DNA of 64,000 nt from Natrinema hispanicum (GCF_004217335.1 NZ_SHMP01000003.1:310001-374000); one strand, 5' to 3'. Counted from the first letter of the stretch, positions 44,147-53,892 are shown. Translations and numbers: made by a program. Notes: a model not told the origin generated them from the letters alone.

Positions 44147-44214
44147 CCGGAGTCGGACGGAGCTGACCCGCGTTCGGAACCACTGTTATATAGGCCGCAC
44201 TCGAGTGACAATCC

Positions 44215-45342
44215 ATGGCAGGAGACGTCCGCGAGCGCGACCTTCTCGAGCGGGCACCGGACGATCGGATTCAGGTGCTCGACGCCGATGGGACCGTCGT
44301 CGCACCCGACCTGGAACCGGAGCTCGAGGCAGAGACGTTACGCTCGATGTACCGGGATATGCGGTTTTCTCGCCGGTTCGACGAGCGGATGATCAGCCTC
44401 CAGCGACAGGGTCGGCTGGGAACGTACTCCTCGCTGGCCGGCCAGGAGGGCTCTCAGATCGGCTCGACGTACGCGCTGGCCGACGACGATACGCTCTCCT
44501 TTCAGTACCGCGAACACGGCGCGCTCGCAGCGCGGGGAATGCCGTGGGAGTATCTGCTCTACTGGATGGGCCACGAGGACGGCAACGCCGCGCTGGCCGA
44601 AATCGACGTCTTCCCGCTCAATATCTCGATCGCCGGCCATCTGCCACACATAGTGGGCTGGTCGTGGGCGGCGAAACTGGACGGCGACGAGCGCATCGGC
44701 GTCGCCCACTTCGGCGATGGATCGACCTCTGAGGGGGACTTCCACGAGGCGATGAATTTCGCAGGGGTGTTCGACACGCCGACGGTCTTCATCTGCAACA
44801 ACAACCAGTGGGCCATCTCGATCCCGCGCGAAGCGCAAACCGCGAGCACAACCATCGCACAGAAGGCCCACGCCTACGGTTTTGCGGGCGTTCAGGTCGA
44901 CGGCATGGATCCGCTCGCGACCTACGTCGTGACGAAAGCGGCACGGGAAAAGGCCCTCGAGTCCGACAGCGACCGGTCTCGGCCGACGCTGATCGAAGCC
45001 GTCCAGTACCGCTACGGCGCGCACACGACGGCGGACGACCCCAGCGTCTACCGGGACGACGAGGAGGTCCAACGATGGCGCGAGCGGGACCCGATCGAGC
45101 GATTCGAGGCGTACCTGCGAGACGAGGACCACCTCGACGACGACCGGATCGACGCGATCGAGTCCGAGATCGAGGAGACGCTGGCGACGCTGGTCGACCG
45201 CGCCGAGGGCGTCGATGGGGATCCCAGCGAGCTGTTCGAGTACACCTACGCAGAGCCGACGCCGCGACTCGAGGCCCAACGGGAGTACCTCGACGCGTTG
45301 CGCGAAACCCACGGCGACGACGCACTACTCGAGGACGAGTAA
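44215..45342 (+). CDS. E1-alpha subunit of a 2-oxoacid dehydrogenase (pyruvate or branched-chain type)
   Basis: 375 residues. The thiamine-diphosphate motif GDGSTSEGDFHEAMNFAGVFDTPTVFICNNNQWAIS is complete (GDG to NN, about residues 165-200). Other matches are YRDMRFSRRFDERMISLQRQGRLG and the ATYVVTKAAREKALE helix. It should pair with an E1-beta and an E2 lipoyl core, but no beta, E2 or E3 gene is adjacent: the next gene is a small membrane protein. It is therefore an orphan alpha subunit, or its partners are encoded elsewhere. Haloarchaea have several such complexes with unclear substrates. Confidence 0.9.
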   Translation: MAGDVRERDLLERAPDDRIQVLDADGTVVAPDLEPELEAETLRSMYRDMRFSRRFDERMISLQRQGRLGTYSSLAGQEGSQIGSTYALADDDTLSFQYREHGALAARGMPWEYLLYWMGHEDGNAALAEIDVFPLNISIAGHLPHIVGWSWAAKLDGDERIGVAHFGDGSTSEGDFHEAMNFAGVFDTPTVFICNNNQWAISIPREAQTASTTIAQKAHAYGFAGVQVDGMDPLATYVVTKAAREKALESDSDRSRPTLIEAVQYRYGAHTTADDPSVYRDDEEVQRWRERDPIERFEAYLRDEDHLDDDRIDAIESEIEETLATLVDRAEGVDGDPSELFEYTYAEPTPRLEAQREYLDALRETHGDDALLEDE

Positions 45343-45419
45343 ACTCACAATCAGTCGGATAAAGCCCGTAATGGGACAGGCAAACGGCTACCCGGTCGTC
45401 GCATTGAGATGCAGTCGAG

Positions 45420-45923
45420 ATGCAACTCGAGCAGTCGTCTCGGGAGACGACGGGGAGCTGGAGCGGCACGGTTCCGAGCGCGATCGACGTGCGGGTGCTC
45501 GGGCTGGTCGTCGTGACGGCCGCCCTCGCTGCGTCGATCAACGTCCCCTACGGCGGGCTGCCCATGGCAGCCGTCGCGTTCGCACTGCTTTCGGGTGGCG
45601 GCATTGCCCTCCATCTGCTCGGTGAACGGAAACTCCGCCGACTCACCGATGAACTCGTCGAGCGGTGGGTCGCTGCTGGTGGCGAAATCGAAGCCGTCAC
45701 CCGATCGTCGACCGGGATGGAGACGGCGTGGCACGTTCACACGCCCGACGGCGAGATCGTCATCGGCGGCGTCGCACTGGTGCCGATCACCCGGCTGTCC
45801 GTCGAGTGGCAGGGCATCGGCGATACGATGGCTGCCAGCGAAGCCGAAGCAAACATCGATCGGCTCGCCGAGGGCCTCTACCGGGAGATTTTCGAGATCG
45901 GCTCGTCGACCCAGCACGTCTGA
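45420..45923 (+). CDS. membrane-anchored hypothetical protein
   Basis: 167 residues. Two hydrophobic segments near residues 24-42 and 47-65 (VLGLVVVTAALAASINV and MAAVAFALLSGGGIAL) are followed by a soluble C-terminal domain of about 95 residues with alternating strands and helices (VVTRSSTGMETAWHVHTPDGEI-like layout). No family is recognised. The TGA stop at 45921-45923 is the edge of an 82-bp palindromic element. Confidence 0.7.
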   Translation: MQLEQSSRETTGSWSGTVPSAIDVRVLGLVVVTAALAASINVPYGGLPMAAVAFALLSGGGIALHLLGERKLRRLTDELVERWVAAGGEIEAVTRSSTGMETAWHVHTPDGEIVIGGVALVPITRLSVEWQGIGDTMAASEAEANIDRLAEGLYREIFEIGSSTQHV

Positions 45924-46004
45924 TACGGTCTGTTGTACCGATGTACCGGTGGGACCGCAGTGCGGGTCGCGGTTGCACCGGACATGACTGACAGGAGTCC
46001 GTAT
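45923..46004. repeat. 82-bp nested palindromic element, full copy
   Basis: Left arm ATACGGTCTGTTGT, right arm ACAGGAGTCCGTAT, exactly 82 bp as at 8049-8130 and similar throughout (ACCGATGTACCGGTG and GGTCGCGGTTGCACCGG are shared). It starts on the last base of the preceding gene's stop and ends nine bases before the stop of the opposing gene, so it can serve as a shared terminator. Confidence 0.85.
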
Positions 46005-46012
46005 GAGACCGA

Positions 46013-46531
46013 CTACTCGAACAGCTCCTCGTGGCGCTTGGCCAGATCCGTATACTCTCCCGACGAGTACTCCTTGAGGATGGCCTCGGCGTCGATCCCA
46101 GTCTTCTCGAGTGGCGTAATCTCGGCCGGCACGCCGCGGACGAACGACTCCGGCGGAATATCGTAGCCGTCTGGGACGACGGTGCCTGCGGCGACGATGC
46201 TGCCGCTGCCGATCGTGACGTCGGAGTTGGTCGTCGCGTTGAACCCGACCAACGCCCGGTCCTCGACGGTCGTCTCGTTGAGAATGGCCCCGTGGCCCAC
46301 CATGACCTGCTCTCCGAGTTGTGAGGCGTGAATCGTCGCGTTATCGCCGACGTGCGTTTCACGTCCGATGCGGACGGGGCCGACGTCACCGCGAAGCACG
46401 ACGCCGGGCCAAACGCTCGCGTCAGCTCCGATATCGACATCGCCGACGAGCGTTGCTTCTCGGCTTACTCGTGCTGTCTCGTCGATCGTCGGTTGAGTCC
46501 CCTCGAACGCGTAGGTTCGCCTGTCGACCAT
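46013..46531 (-). CDS. gamma-carbonic anhydrase-like hexapeptide-repeat protein
   Basis: 172 residues from the ATG at 46531. Left-handed beta-helix repeats run through residues 20-130 (VGDVDIGADASVWPGVVLRGDVGPVRIG). H68 (ATIHAS) and H80 (MVGHGA) match two zinc ligands of the archaeal enzyme Cam (H81, H117). The third ligand, Cam H122, would fall at residue 85, which is asparagine. The extended proton-shuttle loop of Cam is also absent. The enzyme may be inactive as a carbonic anhydrase or bind metal differently; an acyltransferase-like or binding role is also possible. Confidence 0.88.
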   Translation of the reverse strand: MVDRRTYAFEGTQPTIDETARVSREATLVGDVDIGADASVWPGVVLRGDVGPVRIGRETHVGDNATIHASQLGEQVMVGHGAILNETTVEDRALVGFNATTNSDVTIGSGSIVAAGTVVPDGYDIPPESFVRGVPAEITPLEKTGIDAEAILKEYSSGEYTDLAKRHEELFE

Positions 46532-46650
46532 AACCACACCGTCAACGATCGGACGTATAATTCTGCAGTCTGGAAGCCATGACAGTCTTTCTGGATCATC
46601 GATCACCCTCGAGACGCGAGCGGGTGGTGGCGGAACCGGTGTCGGCAGTT

Positions 46651-46920
46651 TCAGGACTCGATCTTGTCGACGATCTCGCGGGCCTGGTCTTTCGCCGTCT
46701 CCTCGCCGACGTGTTTGTCGAGCAAGACGCTCGTTATCTCCCACTCGTCTTCGCCCTCGAGTTTCCCGGTGCGGACCTCGCTACCCTCCGAAACCGACCG
46801 CGCCGGTTGCGCTGCCCACTCAGGAGTCCGGATCTCGTCGTACCGATCGGGATCGCGAAACCGGACGTGGATGTAGTCGTCTTCCGTTTCGACTTTGTTG
46901 ATGTCAGGGGTGTCAGCCAT
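46651..46920 (-). CDS. conserved small haloarchaeal protein
   Basis: 89 residues: MADTPDINKVETEDDYIHVRFRDPDRYDEIRTPEW, a central basic-acidic alternating block, then KLEGEDEWEITSVLLDKHVGEETAKDQ and a helix ending REIVDKIES. It is acidic, has no cysteine or membrane segment and shows no domain I recognise. A TATA-like CACTTAGACG sits about 27-33 bases upstream of the ATG at 46920, supporting that start rather than the longer upstream reading. Confidence 0.7.
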   Translation of the reverse strand: MADTPDINKVETEDDYIHVRFRDPDRYDEIRTPEWAAQPARSVSEGSEVRTGKLEGEDEWEITSVLLDKHVGEETAKDQAREIVDKIES

Positions 46921-47214
46921 ACCTGATGGTCCGACGCCGACGCGTCTAAGTGCCGGGCTTGAAGCTGCCTCCTCGGATTCGATCGACGCGAAAACGTCTC
47001 CGACCCCACCCCGGCAGCAGTCGGCCACCATCATCGCCACCGCGAGGCCACGATCGGGGATACTCGTGTCGTGAGCCTCGCGCCAGTCTGGGACCGCTAC
47101 GACACACTCGAGTCCGAAACGCTGGCACTGGAAGGTCACGATCACGATCGAGTAGCGCCTGATTGCCCGCGATACAAAATAAAAAACGGACCCTATGGGG
47201 TAGCAGAAGCCGGG

Positions 47215-48570
47215 TTAGAAGGTCTCGAGGTAGCGGTCGAGTTCCCACTCGGAGACGTCAATGAGGTACTCCTCGAACTCCTGGCGTTTGGCCTCGATGA
47301 ACTTGGAGGCGACGTGATCGCCGAGGGCGCTGTAGATCGCTTCGTCTTCCTCTAAGGCGTCGACAGCCTCGCCGAGGTTCGCCGGCAGCGTGTCGATGCC
47401 GTACTCCTCGCGTTTTGCCTCGTCGAAGTCGTAGATGTTCTCGCGAACCGGGTCGGGACACTCGAGGTTCTGCTCGATCCCGTCGAGACCGGCGTGGATC
47501 ATGACCGCAAGCGCGAGGTAGGGGTTACACGATGGGTCCGGCGAGCGAAGTTCGATGCGCGACGCTGCGGGCGTGCGTGCGGCAGGTCGGCGGATCAGCG
47601 CCGAGCGGTTGCGGTCGGACCACGCGACGTAGACGGGAGCTTCGTAGCCCGGCACCAGTCGCTTGTAGCTGTTCACGGTGGGGTTTGCGATCGCCGTGAT
47701 CGCAGGTGCGTGCTCGAGGATCCCGGCGGTAAACGCGTGGGCCTCCTCGCTCAGATTGAACTCGTCGTCGTCGTCGTGGAAGGCGTTCTCGCCGTCCTCG
47801 GTGAACAGCGAAAGGTGAGTGTGCATCCCCGAACCGTTGATCTTCGGGATCGGTTTGGGCATGAACGTCGCGTGCAGGTCGTGCTGGGCGGCGATTGCAC
47901 GGACGACCGTCCGGAACGTGCCGACGTTGTCGGCCGTCGTCAGGGCGTCGTCGTAGGTGAAGTTGATCTCGTGTTGGCCTTCGGCGACCTCGTGGTGGCT
48001 GGCCTCGACCTCGAAGCCCATGCTCTCGAGGCCGTAGATGATGTCGCGGCGGACGTCCGAGGCGAGGTCTTTCGGCGCGAGGTCGAAGTAGCCGCCGGCG
48101 TCGTTGGTCTTGGTCGTCGCGCGGCCCTCTTCGTCTTCTTCGAACAGGAAGAATTCCGGCTCGGGTGCGGCGTTGACCGTATAGCCCATCTCGTTGGCGC
48201 GGTCGAGCGCGTTCTTGAGGACGCGACGCGGGTCACCCTCGAAGGGTTCGCCGGTATAGGTGTCGTAGACGTCACAGATCATTCGGGCGGCAGCGCTGCC
48301 CTCTTTCTTGCGCCACGGCAGAATCGCAAACGTCTCCGGGTCGGGCTTGAGCCGCATGTCCGATTCCTGAATGCGCACGAAGCCTTCGATAGAAGAACCG
48401 TCGAAATAGATCCCCTCTTCAAAGGCCTTCTCGGCCTGACGGGCTGGGACGGAGACGTTCTTAACCGTTCCGAGAATGTCGGTAAACTGCAATCGGAGGA
48501 AGTCAACGTCTTTCTCCTCGATCTCGTCCAGCACCGCCTGTTCTGTGTCTGTGAGGTTTCCGCTTGTCAT
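47215..48570 (-). CDS. glnA: glutamine synthetase type I
   Basis: 451 residues. The catalytic signatures are [18 protein letters not shown] (the glutamate metal site), [21 protein letters not shown] (ammonium/ATP region), [34 protein letters not shown], and the C-terminal [17 protein letters not shown]. It makes glutamine from glutamate, ammonia and ATP as a dodecamer in the cytoplasm. I do not see the bacterial adenylylation-site sequence. An Lrp-type regulator is divergent 126 bp away, an arrangement known from other haloarchaea and probably controlling nitrogen assimilation. Confidence 0.97.
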   Translation of the reverse strand: MTSGNLTDTEQAVLDEIEEKDVDFLRLQFTDILGTVKNVSVPARQAEKAFEEGIYFDGSSIEGFVRIQESDMRLKPDPETFAILPWRKKEGSAAARMICDVYDTYTGEPFEGDPRRVLKNALDRANEMGYTVNAAPEPEFFLFEEDEEGRATTKTNDAGGYFDLAPKDLASDVRRDIIYGLESMGFEVEASHHEVAEGQHEINFTYDDALTTADNVGTFRTVVRAIAAQHDLHATFMPKPIPKINGSGMHTHLSLFTEDGENAFHDDDDEFNLSEEAHAFTAGILEHAPAITAIANPTVNSYKRLVPGYEAPVYVAWSDRNRSALIRRPAARTPAASRIELRSPDPSCNPYLALAVMIHAGLDGIEQNLECPDPVRENIYDFDEAKREEYGIDTLPANLGEAVDALEEDEAIYSALGDHVASKFIEAKRQEFEEYLIDVSEWELDRYLETF

Positions 48571-48696
48571 CTTTCTCGTCGTCGTATTCTCGTAACCCGC
48601 TTACTAAAACACTACTGTTCTGAGCAAATCTTCTCTCTCCCGCCCCAAACTGCATATTCGTAAAGTTCTAAAGGCTTCAATGAGTGAGTCGATGTG

Positions 48697-49161
48697 ATGA
48701 CGTACGAAAATCTCGATGCAAAACTAGTGAATGCACTTCTCGGCGACGGTCGGGCGAGCCTGCGCAGCCTCGCCGAAGATCTCGACGTCTCCGTGACGAC
48801 CGTCTCGAATCACCTCTCCGATCTCGAGGAAGAAGGTGTCATCGAGGGCTATACCCCCCGCGTCGATTACGACGCGGTTGGCTACGACGTAACCGCTGTC
48901 ATCCAGCTGCAAGTCGAGGGGAACGCCCTGCCTGACGTCACCGACACGCTACGCGATCACCGCCAGATGACCAGCGTCTACGAGGTCACCGGCGACTACG
49001 ACGTGATCGCCATCGGCAAGTTCGAAAACACAGACGGCATGAACGACCAGATCAAAGAGCTGCTGACCGACCCCGATATCAAAGCCTCGAACACCAGCGT
49101 CGTGTTGAACGCCGTGAGCGAGAACGAACAGTTCGAGCTCGAGGTCGACGAGGAAGCGTAA
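48697..49161 (+). CDS. lrp: Lrp/AsnC family transcriptional regulator
   Basis: 154 residues from the ATG at 48697 (a GTG just before it is in frame). The N-terminal HTH is [40 protein letters not shown]. The C-terminal RAM ligand-binding domain follows: [21 protein letters not shown], then [20 protein letters not shown]. Lrp-type proteins sense amino acids and bind promoters as multimers. The divergent pairing with glnA suggests it regulates that gene. Confidence 0.92.
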   Translation: MTYENLDAKLVNALLGDGRASLRSLAEDLDVSVTTVSNHLSDLEEEGVIEGYTPRVDYDAVGYDVTAVIQLQVEGNALPDVTDTLRDHRQMTSVYEVTGDYDVIAIGKFENTDGMNDQIKELLTDPDIKASNTSVVLNAVSENEQFELEVDEEA

Positions 49162-49509
49162 ACAGACGGTCCTTTTCGAATACTACGATTGCAGGCAGTA
49201 GCGACACTACGGCGCTCCTCGCGAGCGAACAAAAGCGGATGTCTGCAGTGAACGCTGTCCGAGCAACTGTCGGCGAGCGAGCGGTTCGAAGAACCCGAGT
49301 GACGCCGTTCACCGAGCGCGGACGTGAACGGGCGAAGCCCGTGAGCGTACGGCGCTCGGGCCGACGAGCGACCAAGGCGCGGCGCTTCGCGCCGCGGGAT
49401 GGCGAACGGCGATAGCCGTGAGCCCGGGAGCGAGGAGTGCTTTTGATCCAGGTTTTACCGAGCGAACGAGCGAGCGGCGTGAGCGAGTGAGCGCAGCGTA
49501 AAAGCTGGC
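49162..49509. other. 348-bp GC-rich hairpin spacer
   Basis: No gene seen. The 3' end (about 49400-49505) is rich in hairpins: GGCGAAGCC-type, GCGGCGC-TTC-GCGCCGC, and GTTTTACC...GTAAAAGC. GAGGAGTGCTTTTGATCC near 49433 and AGGTTTTACCGAGCG near 49450 match the core near 40730. It lies between lrp and the 3' end of the thermosome gene and probably serves as a terminator. Confidence 0.5.
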
Positions 49510-51174
49510 TTACATCATGCCGCCCATGCCGCCGCCCATGCCGCCCATGCCGCCGGCACCGGGTGCGCCTTCTTCGTCGTCGCCCTTGTCGGTCGACAGG
49601 TCACCAGCGGAGATGATGTCGTCGATTTTGAGCACGAGGTTGGCCGCTTCGGCAGCAGAGGTGACGGCCTGCTCTTTGGCGTGGGCCGGTTCGACGACGC
49701 CAGCCTCGAAGGTGTCCTCGACGTCGCCCGTGAAGACGTTCAGGCCGGCTTCGACGTCGCCGTCGTCGTGGGCCGCACGCAAGTCGACGAGCGTGTCGAT
49801 CGAGTCGAGCCCCGCGTTCTCGGCGAGCACGCGCGGGACGAGCTCGAGCGAGTCGGCGAAGGCTTCGACGGCGAGTTGCTCGCGACCGGAGACCGAGTCA
49901 GCATAGTCACGGAGTCGCGAGGCGAGTTCGACTTCGATCGCACCGCCGCCCGCGAGGACACGGCCGTCGGAGACGGTCTGTGCGACGACATCGAGCGCGT
50001 CGTTGACGCCGCGCTCGAGTTCGTCGACGACGTGGTCGGTCGAGCCACGCAGCAGGAGGGTGACGCCGTGGGCGTCCTCGCCTTCGACGTAGAAGAGTTC
50101 GTCTTCCTCGTCGCGGGTCACGTCACCGAAGCCGAGGTCGGCTTCCTCGGCGCTCTCGAGGTCGGAGGCGATGTTCGCGCTGACGACTTCTTTGAGGAAC
50201 TCGAGGTCGGACTTCTTGGCGCGGCGGACCGCGAGGATGCCTTCCTTGGCGAGGTAGTGCTGTGCGAGGTCGTCGATGCCCTTCTGGCAGAAGACGACGT
50301 CAGCACCGAGGTCGGCGATCGTGTCGACCTTCTCCTGAAGCTGTTTCTCCTCGCGGTCGAGGAACTGCTGGAGCTGGTCGGGGTCAGTGACCGAGACTTC
50401 GGTGTCGATGTCGGTTTCCTCGACTTCGATGGCCTCGTTGAGCAGCAGGATGTCGGCGTCCTCGGCCGACGTAGGCATGTTGTCGTGGACGGGGTCTTTG
50501 TCCACGATGCCGCCCTCGAGCAGGTCGGACTCGCCGGCACCGCGGCCGGTCTGGGTCTCGATATTGAGGAACTCGAGGTCGACGACGTTCTCGCCGTCCT
50601 CGCTCTCGACGGTGACCTGGCGGACGGCCTCGACGATGAGTTCGGCGAGATACTCCTTGTTGACCTCGGTTCCCTTGCCGGTCATCGAGGTTTCGGCGGT
50701 CTTGCGGAGGACCTCCTCGTCGCTGGTGTCGATGTCGGTCGCGATGTCGTCGATCTCCTCACGGGCCTGCTCGCTGGCGAGGTGGAAGCCCTTGATGATC
50801 GCCGTCGGGTGGATGTCCTGCTCGAGCAGATCCTCGGCGTTCTTGAGGAGTTCACCGGCGATCGCGACGGCCGTCGTGGTGCCGTCGCCGGCCTCGTCTT
50901 CCTGCGTTTCGGCGACTTCGATGATCATCTCGGCCGTCGGGTTGTCGATGTCCATTTCCTTGAGGATGGTGACGCCGTCGTTGGTGATCGTCACCGATCC
51001 CATGGAGTCGACGAGCATCTTGTCCATCCCTTTCGGGCCAAGTGTCGAACGGACTGCTTCAGCGACCGCACGGGCGGCGCTGATGTTGTAATCCTGCGCG
51101 TCCTTGTCCTTGACGCGCTGGGAGTCCTCGCTCATTACGATCATCGGCTGACCCTGCTGCATTCGCTGACTCAT
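49510..51174 (-). CDS. thsA: thermosome (group II chaperonin) subunit
   Basis: 554 residues. The ATPase motifs are [44 protein letters not shown] and [15 protein letters not shown], and the C-terminal [10 protein letters not shown] region follows. The last 15 residues are a GGM repeat tail, the unstructured end found in many chaperonin subunits. It folds proteins inside a double-ring. Which of the haloarchaeal CCT paralogues this is cannot be told, so the symbol is approximate. The promoter has ATTTATATAG (51201-51210) about 27-35 bases upstream, and the AT-rich stretch is exceptional for this genome. Confidence 0.96.
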   Translation of the reverse strand: MSQRMQQGQPMIVMSEDSQRVKDKDAQDYNISAARAVAEAVRSTLGPKGMDKMLVDSMGSVTITNDGVTILKEMDIDNPTAEMIIEVAETQEDEAGDGTTTAVAIAGELLKNAEDLLEQDIHPTAIIKGFHLASEQAREEIDDIATDIDTSDEEVLRKTAETSMTGKGTEVNKEYLAELIVEAVRQVTVESEDGENVVDLEFLNIETQTGRGAGESDLLEGGIVDKDPVHDNMPTSAEDADILLLNEAIEVEETDIDTEVSVTDPDQLQQFLDREEKQLQEKVDTIADLGADVVFCQKGIDDLAQHYLAKEGILAVRRAKKSDLEFLKEVVSANIASDLESAEEADLGFGDVTRDEEDELFYVEGEDAHGVTLLLRGSTDHVVDELERGVNDALDVVAQTVSDGRVLAGGGAIEVELASRLRDYADSVSGREQLAVEAFADSLELVPRVLAENAGLDSIDTLVDLRAAHDDGDVEAGLNVFTGDVEDTFEAGVVEPAHAKEQAVTSAAEAANLVLKIDDIISAGDLSTDKGDDEEGAPGAGGMGGMGGGMGGMM

Positions 51175-51479
51175 AGTCGGTCGAATGATTGATTGTGATT
51201 CTATATAAATATTCCTCTATTCCCTCACGCTTCGATCGCAGCCTGTGTGGTCGTTGATCGAGGAAAACCGTGGCAGTGCGGGACGATGTCGACGGTTTTG
51301 CTCGGCTGAAGTCGGTCGTTACTCGTTCCCAATCGGTCAGTGACAGAGTGTTTTTATTAGGTCACTCGAGCGCCAGCCACGACGCGTGTGGTCCGTCAGC
51401 ACTAGTAAGAACAACAACTCGAACTCGAGTTAATGCAGCGGAAGCGTTATAGCGGTAGTCACGTATTACTCTACGAGCA
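51175..51479. promoter_or_regulatory. divergent promoter region of thermosome and TraB-like gene
   Basis: Minus strand: TATA box ATTTATATAG at 51201-51210 for the thermosome. Plus strand: CGTTATAGCGG at 51445-51455, centred about 28 bases before the ATG at 51480, giving a leaderless start. Nothing else coding is evident; a 60-codon frame at 51270-51452 has a non-haloarchaeal composition and is rejected. Confidence 0.55.
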
Positions 51480-52241
51480 ATGGACGAGTCCCCCTCGTTC
51501 GCCGAATCGTTCGACGATCCTCGGATCACCGCCCAGTTCTGCCGCCGACTGCCTGACTCGAGTGGCGATCTCGTGTTAATCGGCGTCGTCCACGACCATC
51601 CCGCCAGCGTCACCCGCGTCGAGCGCGTCTTGGGACACGTCGAGCCGACGACGATCGCACTCGAGTTGCCGCCGATCGCGCTACCACTGTACCGCGTGTA
51701 CGGCCGCACGGGCGATGCTGACGAGTCGACAGAGTCGACGCCGCCACGGTTCGGTGGTGAAATGAGCGCAGCGATCCGCGCTGCACCCGACGCCGAGACC
51801 GTTGGTATCGACGCCCCAAACTGGTCGTTTCTTCGCCGGCTCGTCACGCGACTGGTCGCCGACCGTGTCTCGCCTGCGACGGCGCGACGTGTCCTCTCGA
51901 GTGTCGGCAACGCGACCCGTGATGCACTCACCTATCGGATCGCTGCAACGCTGACCCACGCGACGTCGATGACCGTCATTCCCGGCGACACGGTCGAATA
52001 CGATGTCGATCACGAGGATTCGCCGGATCAACAGGCCGCCCACGAGCGCGCCCACGTCGCCAGCATTCAGGCACTGCTTGGTAGTGTCGACACCGACGGC
52101 ACCACTCTGGCGTACCGAGACGACACGCGCGAGCGCTGTATGATCGAGCGACTCGAGGAGATCCGCTCGGAGCCGGGTGACGCCGTCGCCGTCGTCGGCG
52201 TCGATCACCTCGATCGGCTTGCGGCGGCGCTGACAGAGTGA
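51480..52241 (+). CDS. TraB/GumN-like family protein
   Basis: 253 residues. VLIGVVHDHPASVTRVERVL, followed by ALELPPIALPL, resembles the GxxHxxPAS...E-x-P core of TraB-domain proteins (the TIKI/EreA-ChaN fold), and the C-terminal VAVVGVDHLDRLAAAL resembles the closing histidine motif. TraB-family proteins include metallo-enzymes and, in archaea, uncharacterised membrane or soluble homologues. Here no membrane helix is seen. Acidic composition. Function unknown. Confidence 0.7.
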   Translation: MDESPSFAESFDDPRITAQFCRRLPDSSGDLVLIGVVHDHPASVTRVERVLGHVEPTTIALELPPIALPLYRVYGRTGDADESTESTPPRFGGEMSAAIRAAPDAETVGIDAPNWSFLRRLVTRLVADRVSPATARRVLSSVGNATRDALTYRIAATLTHATSMTVIPGDTVEYDVDHEDSPDQQAAHERAHVASIQALLGSVDTDGTTLAYRDDTRERCMIERLEEIRSEPGDAVAVVGVDHLDRLAAALTE

Positions 52242-52275
52242 AAAACGGTTCGATCGGCAACCGCGTTACTGACGT

Positions 52276-52602
52276 TCACCGGCGCAAGCCCGACGCGCAG
52301 TTCCAGCAGTACGTAAACGTCTGATCGGCCTCGTTGGGTGCGCCACAGTGGGGACAGCGGATCGTCTCCCCGTCGAACTCGCGATCAGCGTCGTGATCCC
52401 GGTCAGCATCGTGTCCCTCGTCCGTGGCACGCGGATAGCGATCGGGACCGGGCGACGATCGAAGACTCGCGTGGTTGGGATCGGCAAACGACGGCGTTCG
52501 CTCGTTTTCGCCGTCGCTGCGCCGGACGTACAGGTAGTACAGTAACAGATGGAGCAGGGCAAACAGCGCGACATAGCCGATGAGCCAGCCCCAGAGTGCC
52601 AT
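52276..52602 (-). CDS. membrane-anchored zinc-ribbon protein
   Basis: 108 residues. A first helix (WGWLIGYVALFALLHLLLYYLYV) anchors the protein. A polar, aspartate-rich linker follows, and the C-terminal CPHCGAPNEADQTFTYCWNCASGL forms a four-cysteine ribbon. The ribbon would lie on the cytoplasmic side if the N-terminus is outside. Similar architectures (DUF7577-type) occur widely in haloarchaea; the role is unknown. Confidence 0.78.
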   Translation of the reverse strand: MALWGWLIGYVALFALLHLLLYYLYVRRSDGENERTPSFADPNHASLRSSPGPDRYPRATDEGHDADRDHDADREFDGETIRCPHCGAPNEADQTFTYCWNCASGLRR

Positions 52603-52676
52603 CGGTGTGCGATACGGTCTCGAGGCACTTGGATATTCCCCGCTGTCGGGGCTGACGAGAGTCAGGTCGACGAGAA

Positions 52677-53576
52677 CTACTGGGGCGGCTGTAAGTCACG
52701 GCCGAACTCGTCGAAGACCTCGAGGTCGTCGGGCAGGTCGTACTCGAGGTGGCGTTCGTCCTGACGGTTGACGCCGGCGTCGTCAATGGGCGTCGCAACC
52801 TCTTCCCAGCCGGGTTTGATCTTGACGCTTTTGGCGGGCATCCCGATGGCGATGTGATGGGCAGGGATATCGTTCTGGACGATGCCGCGTGCGCCGACGA
52901 CGGCGTTCTCACCGACCTTACAGCCGGCGCGGACCATCGCGTCGTAGGTGAGTCGGACGTCGTCCTCAACGATCGTATGGTAGTTACGTACCTCGGTCTG
53001 ATCGACGACGTCGTGGTCGTGGCTATAGATGTGGACGCCGTCGGAGATCGAGACGCGGTCGCCGATCGTTAGCTTGCCCCGGTCGTCCAAGTGGACGTCG
53101 TCGTGAACGACGGTGTTGTCGCCAATCGAGATGTTGTGGCCGTAGGTGAAGGTAATGCCCTTGAAAAAGCGGCAGTTGTCGCCACATTCCTCGAAGAGGT
53201 GATCGGCGAGCATCCGCCGGAACCGAAGCGCGAACTCGACGTTGTCCGCGATCGGCAGGCTGTCGAACTGCCGCCAGAGCCACTGGAGGTGCTTGGAGCG
53301 GCGAAACGCCGCCTCGTCTTTCTCGGCGTAGTATTCGCTCTCTAAGGTCGTATTACAGGGATCGTAGCTTTGCAGGCGGATGCGTTCGGCTGGCGGCACC
53401 GACTCGCCGCGCTGCCAGCGTTCGTAGGCCTCGCGGTCGCCCGAGAGGTCGATCAGAACGTCCTCGACGACCGAGCAGGTGTCCTCGTCGCTCGCAAGCC
53501 GTCGATCGACCTCATCGATGAACTCGCGCATCCCCGTTTCTGCCTCTTCGGGGAGCGACACGTACCGCTTTGTCAT
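52677..53576 (-). CDS. hexapeptide-repeat acyltransferase
   Basis: 299 residues. The C-terminal left-handed beta-helix starts near residue 140 (GITFTYGHNISIGDNTVVHDDVHLDD, TIGDRVSISDGVHIYSHDHDV) with the catalytic-type histidine in YSHDHD. Residues 1-135 are an unusually long, mostly helical N-terminal part (LPEEAETGMREFIDEVDRRLASDEDTC, SLPIADNVEFALRFRRMLADHLFEECG), resembling the maltose acetyltransferase maltose-binding lead-in. It probably transfers acetyl groups to a sugar or similar acceptor. The donor and acceptor are unknown. Confidence 0.85.
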   Translation of the reverse strand: MTKRYVSLPEEAETGMREFIDEVDRRLASDEDTCSVVEDVLIDLSGDREAYERWQRGESVPPAERIRLQSYDPCNTTLESEYYAEKDEAAFRRSKHLQWLWRQFDSLPIADNVEFALRFRRMLADHLFEECGDNCRFFKGITFTYGHNISIGDNTVVHDDVHLDDRGKLTIGDRVSISDGVHIYSHDHDVVDQTEVRNYHTIVEDDVRLTYDAMVRAGCKVGENAVVGARGIVQNDIPAHHIAIGMPAKSVKIKPGWEEVATPIDDAGVNRQDERHLEYDLPDDLEVFDEFGRDLQPPQ

Positions 53577-53676
53577 ACCCCGACGTATTGCCCGCCGAGT
53601 TCATAGGGGTTCGGTTGTGCGTCCGTGGTTGCCGGACCAACTAACGTGCGTGTTACTGGGCTGTTCTGACAGGTTC

Positions 53677-53892
53677 TTACTCCTGACCGGACTGCCACCC
53701 AGCAAAGAGCAACGCGGGCAATGCAAGCGTGCCGACGACCAGCAACGTTCCGACGAGCACCGCGCCAACCGAAAGTCGGTCTCTCGGAATCTCGAGTCGG
53801 CTCACAGCGAGGAGGGCAAGCGACAGGCTGCCAAGGAGGACGGCGAGCAGGACCCATCTTGGATCGCGCGAGTCGCGGCGGGAACTGGGCAT
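53677..53892 (-). CDS. small membrane protein, two helices
   Basis: 71 residues from the ATG at 53892: a basic lead (PSSRRDSRDPR), helix 1 (WVLLAVLLGSLSLALLAVS), a short loop, helix 2 (VGAVLVGTLLVVGTLALPALLFAG) and a short QSGQE tail. Longer readings continue into non-protein-like sequence. No family recognised. Confidence 0.55.
   Translation of the reverse strand: MPSSRRDSRDPRWVLLAVLLGSLSLALLAVSRLEIPRDRLSVGAVLVGTLLVVGTLALPALLFAGWQSGQE

Noticed and set aside
46921..47145. Upstream extension of the 89-residue gene to 47145
   Set aside because: The extra 75 residues are cysteine-rich and unlike haloarchaeal protein, and the TATA spacing supports the ATG at 46920.
49681..51192. 503-codon plus-strand frame opposite the thermosome gene
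   Set aside because: It mirrors a highly GC-biased gene and has no recognisable fold; the thermosome motifs on the minus strand are complete.
51270..51452. 60-codon plus-strand frame upstream of the TraB-like gene
   Set aside because: Serine/arginine-rich with no acidic bias, and it overlaps the promoter of the next gene.
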